Positions 26,002 through 35,368 of a DNA stretch of 64,000 bases are shown one piece after another. The notes below the pieces were generated by a model. That model saw only the letters and a program-made list of their open reading frames with translations. It had not been told where the DNA came from and ran no database searches. Positions within the stretch are counted from its first letter, which is position 1; every line of letters begins with the position of its first letter. The stretch lies in contig JARGPR010000009.1 in the NCBI GenBank assembly GCA_029210125.1, positions 1 to 64,000 on the forward strand, written 5' to 3'. Source of the DNA: Pseudomonadales bacterium (GTDB taxonomy: Bacteria > Pseudomonadota > Gammaproteobacteria > Pseudomonadales > JAHRWD01). The position numbers and the translations under genes were made by a program.

Positions 26002-27054
26002 ATATTCAAGTTCCGCACTCAAGTCTGATATTTTTGAGTACCTTTCATCGATTTCCTTTGGCGTGAGGTATAAATTTTCGTGTCTAGATTTAGATCTTTG
26101 ATACTGCCCAAAAAACACTGGCTTCCCTAGTTTGCTCTTATCAAAGCTTACTTCGACCATTTGAACCTCATTGCAGTATGGCTCACGCCTTACTATCTCC
26201 GCCATTTTATGTAGGTATGGAGAAAACTCAGACCACTTCTCATTTAAGGCGTCTGGATCAACTGCGTATTCGGCTATAGGTGCAATTGAATACATGTATT
26301 TCTTATCTGTTGGGTATAAGTCTTCGAGCGGTTCAGTAGTGAATTTGTAAGAATTATCTTTAAGGCTGATATGATAATATTTGATGTCTCTACCACACAG
26401 CCTTTTCATTACTTCCTGTCTTTTTTCGTTTGGCATTCTTAGGCCAAAGTAAATAGATTTTACAGCTCTGTAGTCATAATTTTGTAAACCAGATTCAGAC
26501 GTAATTACTCTTGTTTCTTTTTCATAATCCCATTTTGTAGATTTGACGCCAATTAACTTCTGAATGAAGCCAACCTTGTCTTCAATTGCAAGCATATCAT
26601 TGATATTTAGCTTTGGCGGATGATCGCTATATGTTACGTTGAAATTGAAGTAGTCATTACGCCCAAAATAAACCAAAGTATCTAAATCATACTCGATACA
26701 GAAGCCCTTATGGCTATTTGCATAGTGTGCCCATAGCAACTCGTTAGTACAATTTTTGCTGAGAGAGTAAACACCTGCCGAGTCTTTCTTCTCAATAAGA
26801 TCATTAAGAGATTGCTTTACGGAATCTACAGAACTGCTTATCCCTTTAATTCCCTTTCCTAATACCCCCGCCGTCAAATCAATTTGACTAAGAAGAACTT
26901 CTGACGAGACCAACCCTTCACACGGGTCGTTTAATGCATCCCTAGTAGGAGCCCAGAAAGTATCTTTTTCAAGAGACTCTAGATCTCTAATAAAGATACT
27001 TTCATTTCCGCCCCTATATTTAAAAACTCTCACGAACTCGGTTATCCTCTGCAT
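25996..27054 (-). CDS. DUF2971 family protein, cassette-like
   Basis: This 352-residue soluble protein has LESLEKDTFWAPTRDALNDPCEG near the start and LLWAHYANSHKGFCIEYDL in the middle, the hallmarks of DUF2971. Function is unknown; the family is common in integron cassettes and accessory regions. The start codon lies within eight bases of an attI-like core (27055-27061) and the stop within an attC-like core. The gene therefore has the exact outline of a cassette inserted at attI, but no integrase is next to it. No good ribosome binding site precedes the ATG inside the cassette itself. Confidence 0.82.
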   Translation of the reverse strand: MQRITEFVRVFKYRGGNESIFIRDLESLEKDTFWAPTRDALNDPCEGLVSSEVLLSQIDLTAGVLGKGIKGISSSVDSVKQSLNDLIEKKDSAGVYSLSKNCTNELLWAHYANSHKGFCIEYDLDTLVYFGRNDYFNFNVTYSDHPPKLNINDMLAIEDKVGFIQKLIGVKSTKWDYEKETRVITSESGLQNYDYRAVKSIYFGLRMPNEKRQEVMKRLCGRDIKYYHISLKDNSYKFTTEPLEDLYPTDKKYMYSIAPIAEYAVDPDALNEKWSEFSPYLHKMAEIVRREPYCNEVQMVEVSFDKSKLGKPVFFGQYQRSKSRHENLYLTPKEIDERYSKISDLSAELEYV

Positions 27055-27136
27055 GTGTAACAGCGTTATCTAAGCGGAGCCCATCCTCCACGTATTACAT
27101 GTATTGTGATATTAACATGGATGATTCTAGGTAATG
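27055..27136 (-). other. Second attI-like site without an integrase
   Basis: It matches the attI region beside intI: core GTGTAAC (27055-27061), TAAGCGGA-CCCAT (27071-27084), TCCACGTATT (27087-27096) and ATGTATT-TGATATTAA to ACATGG (27099-27120). In both copies ACATGG is followed 13 bases later by ATGCG, which at the first site is the intI start. It is shorter by about 25 bases in the direct-repeat part. After ATGCG there is no integrase sequence, so this is an attI remnant or a displaced leader. The following 27137-27284 holds no gene. Confidence 0.7.
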
Positions 27137-27284
27137 CGCATTCCATCCTCATAAAATGAAAATGAGGTCGGATCTTTCCGCGCCTTAATGCCTATGCGAG
27201 CGAACGGGAAAAAATACACGAGCTTTGTTGGTAAGGGTATTTACTGCTGTGTTTAATGGGCGCACAAATGTATAAATGGTGCTA

Positions 27285-28010
27285 TCAGGCACGGTTGTAG
27301 ATGACGGGCATTTTGCCTTTCCATTGATTCCACAAAAAATCTTCACAAACCAGGCGTGACATAAAATTGGCTACATTAATTCGGCTTGTGGCGGCCGCAT
27401 TAAATATTGCATTTTGAGCTGGCGAAATACATAGATTATATTCAGAAACGCTATCGTCATCGGTAAGGGCGTCAGGGCGAACCGCTGCCCACTCAATCTG
27501 TTTGTGATTTTGCCCTATGTTTAGACGCAAAAAGTTAGCTGCTTTTTCGTTGTCAGCGTGCGGAGGTAGCAACCATCTCAAGATAGAGATAACAACTCGT
27601 TGCGAGAGGGGTGGCTTTTCAGGTATGTCATGGTTGCAGTTACCCGTGGTATTCATAAGTATTACTTTTATTTTTTGATCACTATCAATACGCTCAACCG
27701 CCCGACATATTTTTTTTATGGTATCGGTCACCAGTAACCTGGGTTCTCCAAACATCCCCTTTAGCGTTAAGTTGTGGCCCAGGCAAGAGATTACGCCGGT
27801 ACAATCCTGTAGATAATTGGCCAGATCCTGTTCTTGTAAATCTGTAATGTCTGCTCGAACCAGATGTAGCTTTGTATGACTGGAGATTTCCTCGGGCAGG
27901 CTACTGGTTGAACGTAAGATCGCAACCACATTAACGTTTTGTTCGAGTAGTTGAGCTACTACGAGTTTTCCTGTTGCTCCGCTGGAGCCAAGTACCAAAA
28001 TTTTTTTCAT
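27285..28010 (-). CDS. NAD(P)-binding atypical short-chain dehydrogenase
   Basis: This Rossmann protein of about 241 residues has GSSGATGKLV at the start, the TGxxGxxG-like binding loop of atypical SDR/NmrA proteins. It lacks the usual YxxxK pair in a clear position, so it may bind nucleotides for regulation rather than catalysis. The start at 28010 (MKKILVLG) has AAGGA upstream; the frame extends 18 codons further without support. It stands alone between the accessory insertion and queG. The substrate is unknown. Confidence 0.8.
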   Translation of the reverse strand: MKKILVLGSSGATGKLVVAQLLEQNVNVVAILRSTSSLPEEISSHTKLHLVRADITDLQEQDLANYLQDCTGVISCLGHNLTLKGMFGEPRLLVTDTIKKICRAVERIDSDQKIKVILMNTTGNCNHDIPEKPPLSQRVVISILRWLLPPHADNEKAANFLRLNIGQNHKQIEWAAVRPDALTDDDSVSEYNLCISPAQNAIFNAAATSRINVANFMSRLVCEDFLWNQWKGKMPVIYNRA

Positions 28011-28093
28011 GGTTTCATCCTTGTTGTGGCGCTGAGGTATATTAGCTGTAACTGCCGATACCATTTTTGCTGGTTTCTATATCTAACTATACG

Positions 28094-29227
28094 TTACTGG
28101 CTTTCACCTAAGCCAGACGCTGTTTTTGATGGCTGGTTATACTGCTGTAAAGCCCATTCGATATGTTCACGAACCAGTTCGGAATCGCAATTCTGTCGGC
28201 CTTTTAAGGCGTCAATAGCCTGTTGTTTATCTTGTTCGCTGGCATTACTCGCGAGCAAATTGCCAAGTGCTACGGCGATATTTCTTAGCCAGCTTTGGTA
28301 TCCGGCTCGTCGTATCGGAGAGCCTTCGGTATTTTTTAAAAACTGCTGTTTATTCCATTCAAACAGTTGGATTAATTTAATATTGTCGAGCTGGTGGCGT
28401 GGTGAAAAATCGGTTTCTGATGTGGTTTTTGCGAACCGGTTCCATGGGCAAATCAGTTGGCAATCATCGCAACCAAATATTCGGTTACCCATTTTTGAAC
28501 GTAGTTCAACGGGAATAGGGGCTTTGCTTTCAATGGTTAAGTAGGAGATACAGCGTCGAGCATCTAGTTGATAGGGGTTGGTGAATGCATCGGTGGGGCA
28601 AATATCAAGGCAGGCGGTGCAGCTGCCGCAGTGGTTTTTTTGCTCTGGCGGGTCAATGGGTAGTGGTAGGTCGGTAAACAGTTCTGCGATAAAAAACCAT
28701 GACCCCGCAGTGCGGTTAAGCAGCATGGTGTTTTTACCGATCCAGCCTAATCCCGATTGATTGGCGTAGGCTCTTTCAAGCACCGGAGCGCTGTCTACAA
28801 ATACGCGGTATTGGTGCTCTGTTTGCAATGCGGATGCCGCCGCAGTGATTTGATCCGCCAGTTTTTGCAAGCGTTTGCGGATCAGTTTGTGGTAATCACG
28901 GCCTAGCGCGTAGCGGCTTAAATAGGCTTTGTCGGGCTCTTTTAATAGTTTGACGGGTTGGGTGTCACCCACCAGATAGTCCATTCGCAATGAGATAATA
29001 CGGGTTGCGCCGGGCACTAACGTTTGTGGTTCGGCCCGCAGATCCCGGCGTGTTGCCATATATTCCATATCGCCGTGAAAGCCATCGTCCAGCCATCGGT
29101 CGAGATGCTGAATGTGTTGCTGATCCAGATCGAGCGCACTGATGCCGGCTTGCTGAAACCCCAGTTGTGCTGCCCAATCTCGAATTTGTTGGGCGAGCTG
29201 ATCCATGTCAGATTTGGAGGTGGTCAT
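28094..29227 (-). CDS. queG: Epoxyqueuosine reductase
   Basis: QueG carries out the last step of queuosine synthesis in tRNA, with cobalamin and two 4Fe-4S clusters. CGSCTACLDICPTDAF at about 195-210 and the later CDDCQLICPWN are the cluster motifs. The 377 residues match. It is divergent from nnrDE, as in E. coli and Pseudomonas. The other queuosine genes are outside the window. Confidence 0.96.
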   Translation of the reverse strand: MTTSKSDMDQLAQQIRDWAAQLGFQQAGISALDLDQQHIQHLDRWLDDGFHGDMEYMATRRDLRAEPQTLVPGATRIISLRMDYLVGDTQPVKLLKEPDKAYLSRYALGRDYHKLIRKRLQKLADQITAAASALQTEHQYRVFVDSAPVLERAYANQSGLGWIGKNTMLLNRTAGSWFFIAELFTDLPLPIDPPEQKNHCGSCTACLDICPTDAFTNPYQLDARRCISYLTIESKAPIPVELRSKMGNRIFGCDDCQLICPWNRFAKTTSETDFSPRHQLDNIKLIQLFEWNKQQFLKNTEGSPIRRAGYQSWLRNIAVALGNLLASNASEQDKQQAIDALKGRQNCDSELVREHIEWALQQYNQPSKTASGLGESQ

Positions 29228-29297
29228 AGCGTATAATCAGAAGATTGCTATCGGTTTTTAAAGTCAGGTTTAAGCGTGGGAAAAGTGGATCGAGATC

Positions 29298-30854
29298 ATG
29301 TCACACTCAATTGAAAATTGCAGTTATCTGTATTGCTCTGAACAGGTGCGCGAGCTTGAGCGCGGCTATCTCGATAAGACAGGTATCGCCAGTTTTGCTT
29401 TGATGCGCAGGGCGGGTCAGGCTGCATTTAAAATACTGCGTCAGCATTGGCCCGATGCAAATCGTATCCGGATCTATTGTGGCCCCGGTAACAATGGCGG
29501 CGATGGCTATATAGTAGCGGTTGAGGCAAAGAAGGCAGGCATGCAGGTGGAACTGGTGTCTACTGTTGATACCGCGCAATTAAAGGGTGATGCGGAAGCT
29601 GCCTGCCAGTTGGCGAAGGAATGGGGGCTGAAGATCATTGATCTGTCTGAATCCCAGGAAAAAAAACAGGACAAAAATAACCCGGCTCCCGATCTTATCG
29701 TCGATGCGCTATTGGGGATTGGTCTGGGGGGTGATGTGCGCGGCACGGTTGCGGATGCAATTGCTGAGATCAATCAGACGAATTGCCCAGTATTGGCTAT
29801 CGATATCCCCTCCGGTGTTTGCAGTGATACTGGCTGGATATTGGGTGATGCGGTTCGGGCCGATGCAACGGTCACTTTTGTCGGCGTAAAACAGGGTTTG
29901 CTGAGTGGCCGTGGCCCTGGTTGTGTGGGTGAGCTGTATTTTGAGTCTATCGGTATTTCAGTTGATGAGTTGCCATCGATACCTGGCCTGACTGAACATC
30001 TGGCTAAAGCGGATTTAATAAAGGCATTACCCCCTCGATCACGGGATGCCCACAAGGGCGATTTTGGTCATCTGCTGATGGTTGGTGGTAACTACGGAAT
30101 GGCGGGGGCGATTACCCTGTCTACCGAGGCCGCATTACGCAGTGGTTGTGGGTTGCTGAGTATCGCCACCCAGCCTGAGCATCTGCCTGGACTTCAGGCT
30201 AGATTACCCGAAGCGATGGCCCACGGAGTAACGGCTGTGGCTGAGCTTGAGGCGATGCTGGAAAAAGCCACCTGCGCAGCGATTGGCCCCGGTCTTGGCG
30301 CTACCCAGTGGTCTGAGCATATGCTGAAACGGACACTAAGCAGTGATCTTGATTTGGTGCTGGATGCGGATGCACTGAACCTATTGTCCAGCGGCGTGGT
30401 CGAAACAGCGGATTTACAGACACGGTTACAGACTCAAAAAAAACAATGGATATTAACGCCCCATCCCGGTGAAGCAGCTCGTTTATTATCGGCTAGCGTT
30501 CAACAGGTTGAAGCGGATCGCTGGGCCGCAGTGAAGGCTCTTCAGAAAAAATACTCGGCAGTCGTCGTGCTCAAAGGAGCGGGCAGTTTGATCTGCCATT
30601 GGGATGCTGAGCGAGAAGAACAGCGGGTAGCACTTTGCTCCGCCGGTAACCCCGGAATGGCCAGCGGCGGCATGGGTGATGTGCTAACTGGCGTGATTGC
30701 AGGTTTGTTGGCCCAGGGTTTGGAGGCGCACGAAGCGGCGCGAATGGGTGTGTTGGTTCATGCACTAAGTGCAGATCAAGCAGCAATAGACGGAGAAAGA
30801 GGAATGGTGGCAACGGATTTAATGCCATTTATACGACAGCAGGTAAATTCCTGA
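29298..30854 (+). CDS. nnr: Bifunctional NAD(P)H-hydrate epimerase/dehydratase
   Basis: This enzyme repairs damaged NADHX and NADPHX. The N-terminal epimerase domain (about 1-215) has CGPGNNGGDGYIVA. The C-terminal ADP-dependent dehydratase (about 235-515) has KGDFGHLLMVGG, DADALN, LTPHPGEAARLL and GNPGMASGGMGDVLTGV. It begins the plus-strand run nnr-tsaE-amidase-mutL, a conserved gammaproteobacterial order. Confidence 0.96.
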   Translation: MSHSIENCSYLYCSEQVRELERGYLDKTGIASFALMRRAGQAAFKILRQHWPDANRIRIYCGPGNNGGDGYIVAVEAKKAGMQVELVSTVDTAQLKGDAEAACQLAKEWGLKIIDLSESQEKKQDKNNPAPDLIVDALLGIGLGGDVRGTVADAIAEINQTNCPVLAIDIPSGVCSDTGWILGDAVRADATVTFVGVKQGLLSGRGPGCVGELYFESIGISVDELPSIPGLTEHLAKADLIKALPPRSRDAHKGDFGHLLMVGGNYGMAGAITLSTEAALRSGCGLLSIATQPEHLPGLQARLPEAMAHGVTAVAELEAMLEKATCAAIGPGLGATQWSEHMLKRTLSSDLDLVLDADALNLLSSGVVETADLQTRLQTQKKQWILTPHPGEAARLLSASVQQVEADRWAAVKALQKKYSAVVVLKGAGSLICHWDAEREEQRVALCSAGNPGMASGGMGDVLTGVIAGLLAQGLEAHEAARMGVLVHALSADQAAIDGERGMVATDLMPFIRQQVNS

Positions 30855-30910
30855 ATCTCCACCGAACATTATTAAAACGAAACCAAAACGAATTATTTGA
30901 AAGCAAGCGC

Positions 30911-31372
30911 ATGGAAATTTACTTAAAAGACTCTCAGGCTACTGCAGAAGCCGGCCTCGCATTAGGTAAAGCGATCGCAAATCAGCGCCTGGTGGTTTAT
31001 TTGCGGGGTGATCTTGGTGCAGGGAAGACCTCACTATGTCAGGCTATTATTAAGGCCTATGGTTATCACGATAGAGTCAAAAGCCCGACCTACACATTGC
31101 TTGAACCCTACGAGTTGCCAAACGCGCTGATCTACCATTTTGATCTTTATCGGCTGGCGGACCCGGAGGAGCTGGAATTTATCGGTATTCGTGACCTTGA
31201 TTCGGATCATGCGCTATTTTTAGTGGAGTGGCCTGATAAAGGTTTGGGTTTTCTTCCCGAGCCTGATCTGGAGCTCAATATGACGGTACAAAGCCCCGGT
31301 AGAATGTTGTATATTCAGGGGATTAGCCGTTGTGGAGAGGCTGTTGTTGAGTCACTTCAAACGGATATTTAG
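30911..31372 (+). CDS. tsaE: tRNA threonylcarbamoylation ATPase TsaE
   Basis: This 153-residue P-loop ATPase has Walker A GDLGAGKTSL and the loop KSPTYTLLEPYE; VEWPDKG follows. It supports TsaD/TsaB in forming t6A in tRNA. Its stop lies 46 bases before the amidase start, within one operon. Confidence 0.96.
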   Translation: MEIYLKDSQATAEAGLALGKAIANQRLVVYLRGDLGAGKTSLCQAIIKAYGYHDRVKSPTYTLLEPYELPNALIYHFDLYRLADPEELEFIGIRDLDSDHALFLVEWPDKGLGFLPEPDLELNMTVQSPGRMLYIQGISRCGEAVVESLQTDI

Positions 31373-31418
31373 CCGACTGTTTTGCAGCGGTGTTAAGCCT
31401 GTAAAGAAAGGAGCTGTT

Positions 31419-32735
31419 ATGCAAAAAAGAATATTTTCTTTGCTCTTTTTAGGGCTGGCCAGTTTGATGGTCGGTTCAGCATTTGCGGCCGAATTAAATG
31501 GTGTACGTTTGTGGCGTGCGCCCGACCATACCCGAATAGTACTCGACCTTTCTGAAATCAATAACTACAAAATTTTTCCGCTTGCCAACCCTCATCGTGT
31601 CGTGGTCGACATTGATAACACTCGATTGAAAACCGATGTCAGCAAGTTAGAGCTTTCCAAAACACCGATTCGTAATATACGTAGTTCTGCGGATAAGAAT
31701 GGACGAATGAGATTGGTGTTTGATCTGGCACAACTGGTAAAACCCAATAGCTTCACATTAAAAAAAGATGCAGGCCACGGCAACCGGCTGGTCATTGATT
31801 TACATGATTTGCAAAAACGCAAAAACACGATTAAAACCGCAAGTAAAGTTCAGAGTCAGCGTCGGGATGTAGTGGTGGTTATTGATGCTGGCCATGGAGG
31901 AGAAGATCCCGGCGCGGTTGGCGACCGCAATCTGTTGGAGAAACATGTTGTGCTCGATATCTCCAAACGTTTACAACGATTGCTAAAAAAAGAAACCGGG
32001 TTTCGGGCTGAGTTGACCCGCACCGGTGACTATTCTATCCAGCTGCGCAAACGAAGTGAGATGGCACGGGATAAGGGCGCTGACCTGCTGGTTTCTATTC
32101 ACGCGGACTCCTTTAAAAACCGTACAGCTCATGGCGCATCTGTATTTACCCTTTCATCCAATGGCGCCTCAAGCGAGTCGGCCCGTTGGTTGGCAAGTCG
32201 TGAAAACAATGCCGACCTAGTGGGCGGTGTCGAGCTGATTGATAAGGGCTGGATGCTAAAAAAAACCCTGATCGATTTGACCATGAATGCCTCTCTTGAT
32301 GTTAGTCAAAATGCAGCGAGTCAGGTTTTAGACTCGATAGGCACGATGGCTGACTTACATAAAAATGAGGTGGAGCAAGCAGGTTTTTTGGTTTTGAAAT
32401 CTCCGGATATTCCTTCAATATTGGTTGAGACCGGTTTTATTTCAAACCGAAAAGAGGCAGGGAAATTAAGCAAGCCTGCTTATCGGCAAAAAATGGCACA
32501 AAAAATTTTTCTGGGAATCAAGAACTATTTCCAGCAGTCTCCACCGGATGGAACTTACCTTGCCTGGCGCAAAAGAACGGCACCAGTTATTGCTGAACAT
32601 GTGATAAAGCGAGGCGATACACTTTCAGAGATCGCCATCCGTTATCGAGTTAGCATTGCGCTGCTAAAGAAATTTAATCGTATCAATGGCAACAACATCC
32701 ACGTTGGCCAACGGTTGCGAATTCCATTGTCATAA
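31419..32735 (+). CDS. amiB: N-acetylmuramoyl-L-alanine amidase with AMIN and LysM domains
   Basis: The amidase cleaves the MurNAc-L-Ala bond during cell separation. The start at 31419 is supported by AAAGGAG and a signal peptide ending at SAFA; the frame continues upstream into tsaE but is not translated there in my view. Domains are AMIN (about 25-125), Amidase_3 (about 145-365) with IDAGHGGEDPG, SIHADSF and ILVETGF holding zinc ligands and the catalytic Glu, and a C-terminal LysM of about 44 residues. Domain order matches AmiB/AmiC. The symbol is a best guess based on the LysM. Confidence 0.92.
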   Translation: MQKRIFSLLFLGLASLMVGSAFAAELNGVRLWRAPDHTRIVLDLSEINNYKIFPLANPHRVVVDIDNTRLKTDVSKLELSKTPIRNIRSSADKNGRMRLVFDLAQLVKPNSFTLKKDAGHGNRLVIDLHDLQKRKNTIKTASKVQSQRRDVVVVIDAGHGGEDPGAVGDRNLLEKHVVLDISKRLQRLLKKETGFRAELTRTGDYSIQLRKRSEMARDKGADLLVSIHADSFKNRTAHGASVFTLSSNGASSESARWLASRENNADLVGGVELIDKGWMLKKTLIDLTMNASLDVSQNAASQVLDSIGTMADLHKNEVEQAGFLVLKSPDIPSILVETGFISNRKEAGKLSKPAYRQKMAQKIFLGIKNYFQQSPPDGTYLAWRKRTAPVIAEHVIKRGDTLSEIAIRYRVSIALLKKFNRINGNNIHVGQRLRIPLS

Positions 32736-32759
32736 ATTATTCGATGGTTTGTTGGTTTA

Positions 32760-32780
32760 AATCCGTTTTAAAAACGGATT
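32760..32780. other. Perfect hairpin between amidase and mutL
   Basis: AATCCGTTTT-A-AAAACGGATT is a perfect 10-base inverted repeat, 25 bases after the amidase stop. It has no T tract, so it may be a weak terminator, an mRNA stability element or an operator for mutL. Confidence 0.5.
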
Positions 32781-32858
32781 CGTTTGGACGGCTCAGTCAT
32801 TGGCATGCTGTTTTCAATTTCCTTGCTAGATACTGATACTACACGTTATAAATTCCCT

Positions 32859-34730
32859 ATGAATGAACCATCTATTTCTCATCGTATTAAACCGATGTCT
32901 GCCACATTGGCGAACCAGATTGCAGCGGGTGAGGTGGTCGAACGTCCCGCATCGGTCGTTAAAGAATTGGTTGAAAACAGCCTTGATGCGGGAGCTACCC
33001 ATATCGATATCGAAATTGAGAAAGGTGGCGCTAAGCGGATTTTGGTCAGTGACAATGGTGGCGGAATAGAAAAACAGGATCTGCTGCTTGCGGTAAGTCG
33101 TCATGCGTCCAGCAAAGTGATTGAGTTGCAGGACCTTGAAGGGATATCCAGCCTTGGGTTTCGTGGGGAGGCTTTGGCCAGTATTCAATCTGTTTCACAT
33201 CTGAAACTGGAATCAAAAGCGGCGGATGCGGAGCTGGCCTGGAGTCTCGACTGCAGCATGTTGTATTCGGCCCTTGAGCAAGCAGTGGAGAGCGGTCAGA
33301 GTCCGCAACTGTTGCCCGCTACACTGCCCGCAGGAACCCGTATTGAAATCATCGATCTGTTTTTTAATACACCCGCGAGACGACGATTTTTACGCACAGA
33401 ACGAACTGAGTTCAAACGCGTTGAAGAGGTATTTAAACGGTTGGCGCTGGCGGGTTTTAATAGTGCATTTTCATTGAAGCATAATAGACGGCAGCTCTAT
33501 CAACTACCGGCTGCATCCTCACCGGAGGATCGTGAACGACGTATCGGCGCAGTTTGCGGAAAACCCTTTGTAGAAAACGCGATCTATTTTGATCGCGAAG
33601 TAAACGGCATGCGATTGTGGGGCTGGATTGCACGACCAACCTTTTCACGCAGTCAGGCCGATATGCAATATTTTTTCGTCAATGGTCGGGTGATTCGTGA
33701 CAAATTAGTAAGCCACGCGCTGCGTCGAGCTTATCAGGATGTGTTGTATCACGGCCGTCATCCAGCTTACGTGTTGTATCTTGAGCTGAACCCGACATTA
33801 GTAGATGTGAATGTCCACCCTACTAAACATGAGGTGCGGTTTCATGACAGCCGTTCAGTTCACAACTTTGTATATCACTGTGTGCATCAGGCCATTGCGG
33901 AGGATAGCCCCGCTGGATCAGTCAACCAGCTTGAAGGCAGCATTGCGGCGCACAATTTTGGCAGCCGAGTGGCCCGTGATACGGCAAATTTAAACGGTAC
34001 GGCCCCAATGCAAGGCTATATGCCATTGGCTCAACCTCAATCCCTGTATCAATCCCAGTCTGGTGATCTTAGCGCAGGTGTTGGGGAGCATGTCCGAATC
34101 TATCAAAGCTTATCAACACCCGCTGCGCCGGTAGCTTCGGAGGATTTGCCACCCCTTGGTTATGCAATTGCTCAACTAAAAGCGATCTATGTACTGGCAG
34201 AAAACGCTGAAGGCATGGTACTGGTTGATATGCATGCAGCCCACGAGCGTATTGTTTACGAACAGATCAAAAATGCCCGCCAGCAAAATCAGCTTCAGTT
34301 ACAGCGTTTATTGATTCCGTTATCAATTGAAGTGAGCCAGCAGCAGGCTGATTTTGTTGAGTCCAATCGACAGCTTTTTGAAGAGCTGGGGGTATGGTTG
34401 GTGCGGACTGATGCGGAACGCATTCAATTACGCCAGGTACCGGCATTGCTGGCCGAGGGGGATCACCAACAATTGGTGGAAGATATGTTGGCGGATCTGA
34501 TGGCTCAGGGCAGCAGCGACAGAGTCACAGAACAGGTGAATGACGTCATCTCAACCATGGCATGTCATGGTTCTGTACGAGCTAGTCGTGTGCTTAGCCT
34601 GCCGGAAATGAACCAGCTACTGCGCGATATTGAAGTCACTGAGCGCAGTGGCCAATGCAATCACGGCCGGCCAACCTGGATTCAGATTACACTGGATAAT
34701 TTAGATAAACTGTTTATGCGAGGGCAGTAA
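32859..34730 (+). CDS. mutL: DNA mismatch repair protein MutL
   Basis: This GHKL ATPase of about 623 residues links MutS recognition to strand cutting. The N-terminal motifs are NSLDAGAT, DNGGGI and GFRGEALASI. The C-terminal domain holds DMHAAHERIVYE, which fits the DxHA(x)2E(x)4E endonuclease motif, and metal motifs ACHGSVRA and CNHGRPTW. The protein should nick DNA itself, unlike E. coli MutL. The start at 32859 matches the family; 25 codons upstream in frame are not conserved. Confidence 0.96.
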   Translation: MNEPSISHRIKPMSATLANQIAAGEVVERPASVVKELVENSLDAGATHIDIEIEKGGAKRILVSDNGGGIEKQDLLLAVSRHASSKVIELQDLEGISSLGFRGEALASIQSVSHLKLESKAADAELAWSLDCSMLYSALEQAVESGQSPQLLPATLPAGTRIEIIDLFFNTPARRRFLRTERTEFKRVEEVFKRLALAGFNSAFSLKHNRRQLYQLPAASSPEDRERRIGAVCGKPFVENAIYFDREVNGMRLWGWIARPTFSRSQADMQYFFVNGRVIRDKLVSHALRRAYQDVLYHGRHPAYVLYLELNPTLVDVNVHPTKHEVRFHDSRSVHNFVYHCVHQAIAEDSPAGSVNQLEGSIAAHNFGSRVARDTANLNGTAPMQGYMPLAQPQSLYQSQSGDLSAGVGEHVRIYQSLSTPAAPVASEDLPPLGYAIAQLKAIYVLAENAEGMVLVDMHAAHERIVYEQIKNARQQNQLQLQRLLIPLSIEVSQQQADFVESNRQLFEELGVWLVRTDAERIQLRQVPALLAEGDHQQLVEDMLADLMAQGSSDRVTEQVNDVISTMACHGSVRASRVLSLPEMNQLLRDIEVTERSGQCNHGRPTWIQITLDNLDKLFMRGQ

Positions 34731-34840
34731 AAATAGTTGATGCGAACTCTCATAAAGAAAAAATAGAGGAAGTTAAGGTAGAGGCGTAATATTGGAAGCA
34801 TGAATTGTAAAAATTAACCGTTAGCTAAAGGCGACGAGCA

Positions 34841-35275
34841 ATGAAAAACAATCCATTAATCAAGTCCGTGATGACACCCTTTCCCCACTCGATCGATATT
34901 GATGCATCAATCATCGATGCGCGTAAGTTTATGATGAGCCATCATATTCGTCACTTACCGGTTACCGACAATACCGAGCTGGTGGGGATACTAACCGACC
35001 GTGATATCAAACTGATACTGGGGCCAGATTTTGACTATCCATCACAACAGGAGCTCAGTGTTCGGGATGTCTATATCGACACGCCCTATATTGTCAGCCT
35101 AGATGAGCCCTTAACCAATGTGCTGGCCCATATGGTAGAAAAACATATTGGTTCGGCGCTGGTGACACGCAAAGGTAAATTGGCGGGGGTTTTTACCTCG
35201 ACCGATGTATGCCGCAGCTTTTACCAATTTCTCACCGAAAAACTCTCCTCAAACGATGGCAACGACGCGGCCTGA
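34841..35275 (+). CDS. CBS domain pair protein
   Basis: This 144-residue protein is two CBS motifs only (VKSVMTPFPHSIDID to GILTDRDIKLILG, then PYIVSLDEP to GVFTSTDVCRSF). Such proteins bind adenosine nucleotides and signal energy state, but the target is unknown. It lies alone between mutL and dxs, with 110 bases upstream and 93 downstream. Confidence 0.85.
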   Translation: MKNNPLIKSVMTPFPHSIDIDASIIDARKFMMSHHIRHLPVTDNTELVGILTDRDIKLILGPDFDYPSQQELSVRDVYIDTPYIVSLDEPLTNVLAHMVEKHIGSALVTRKGKLAGVFTSTDVCRSFYQFLTEKLSSNDGNDAA

Positions 35276-35368
35276 CCATCGGTTTTTGCCGCTTAGTTTC
35301 AAAGTGATACCGTGAATCTATGGTGCGCTTGCTGTAGAATCGCCGGTTTTACTCAGTATTGATAAAAC

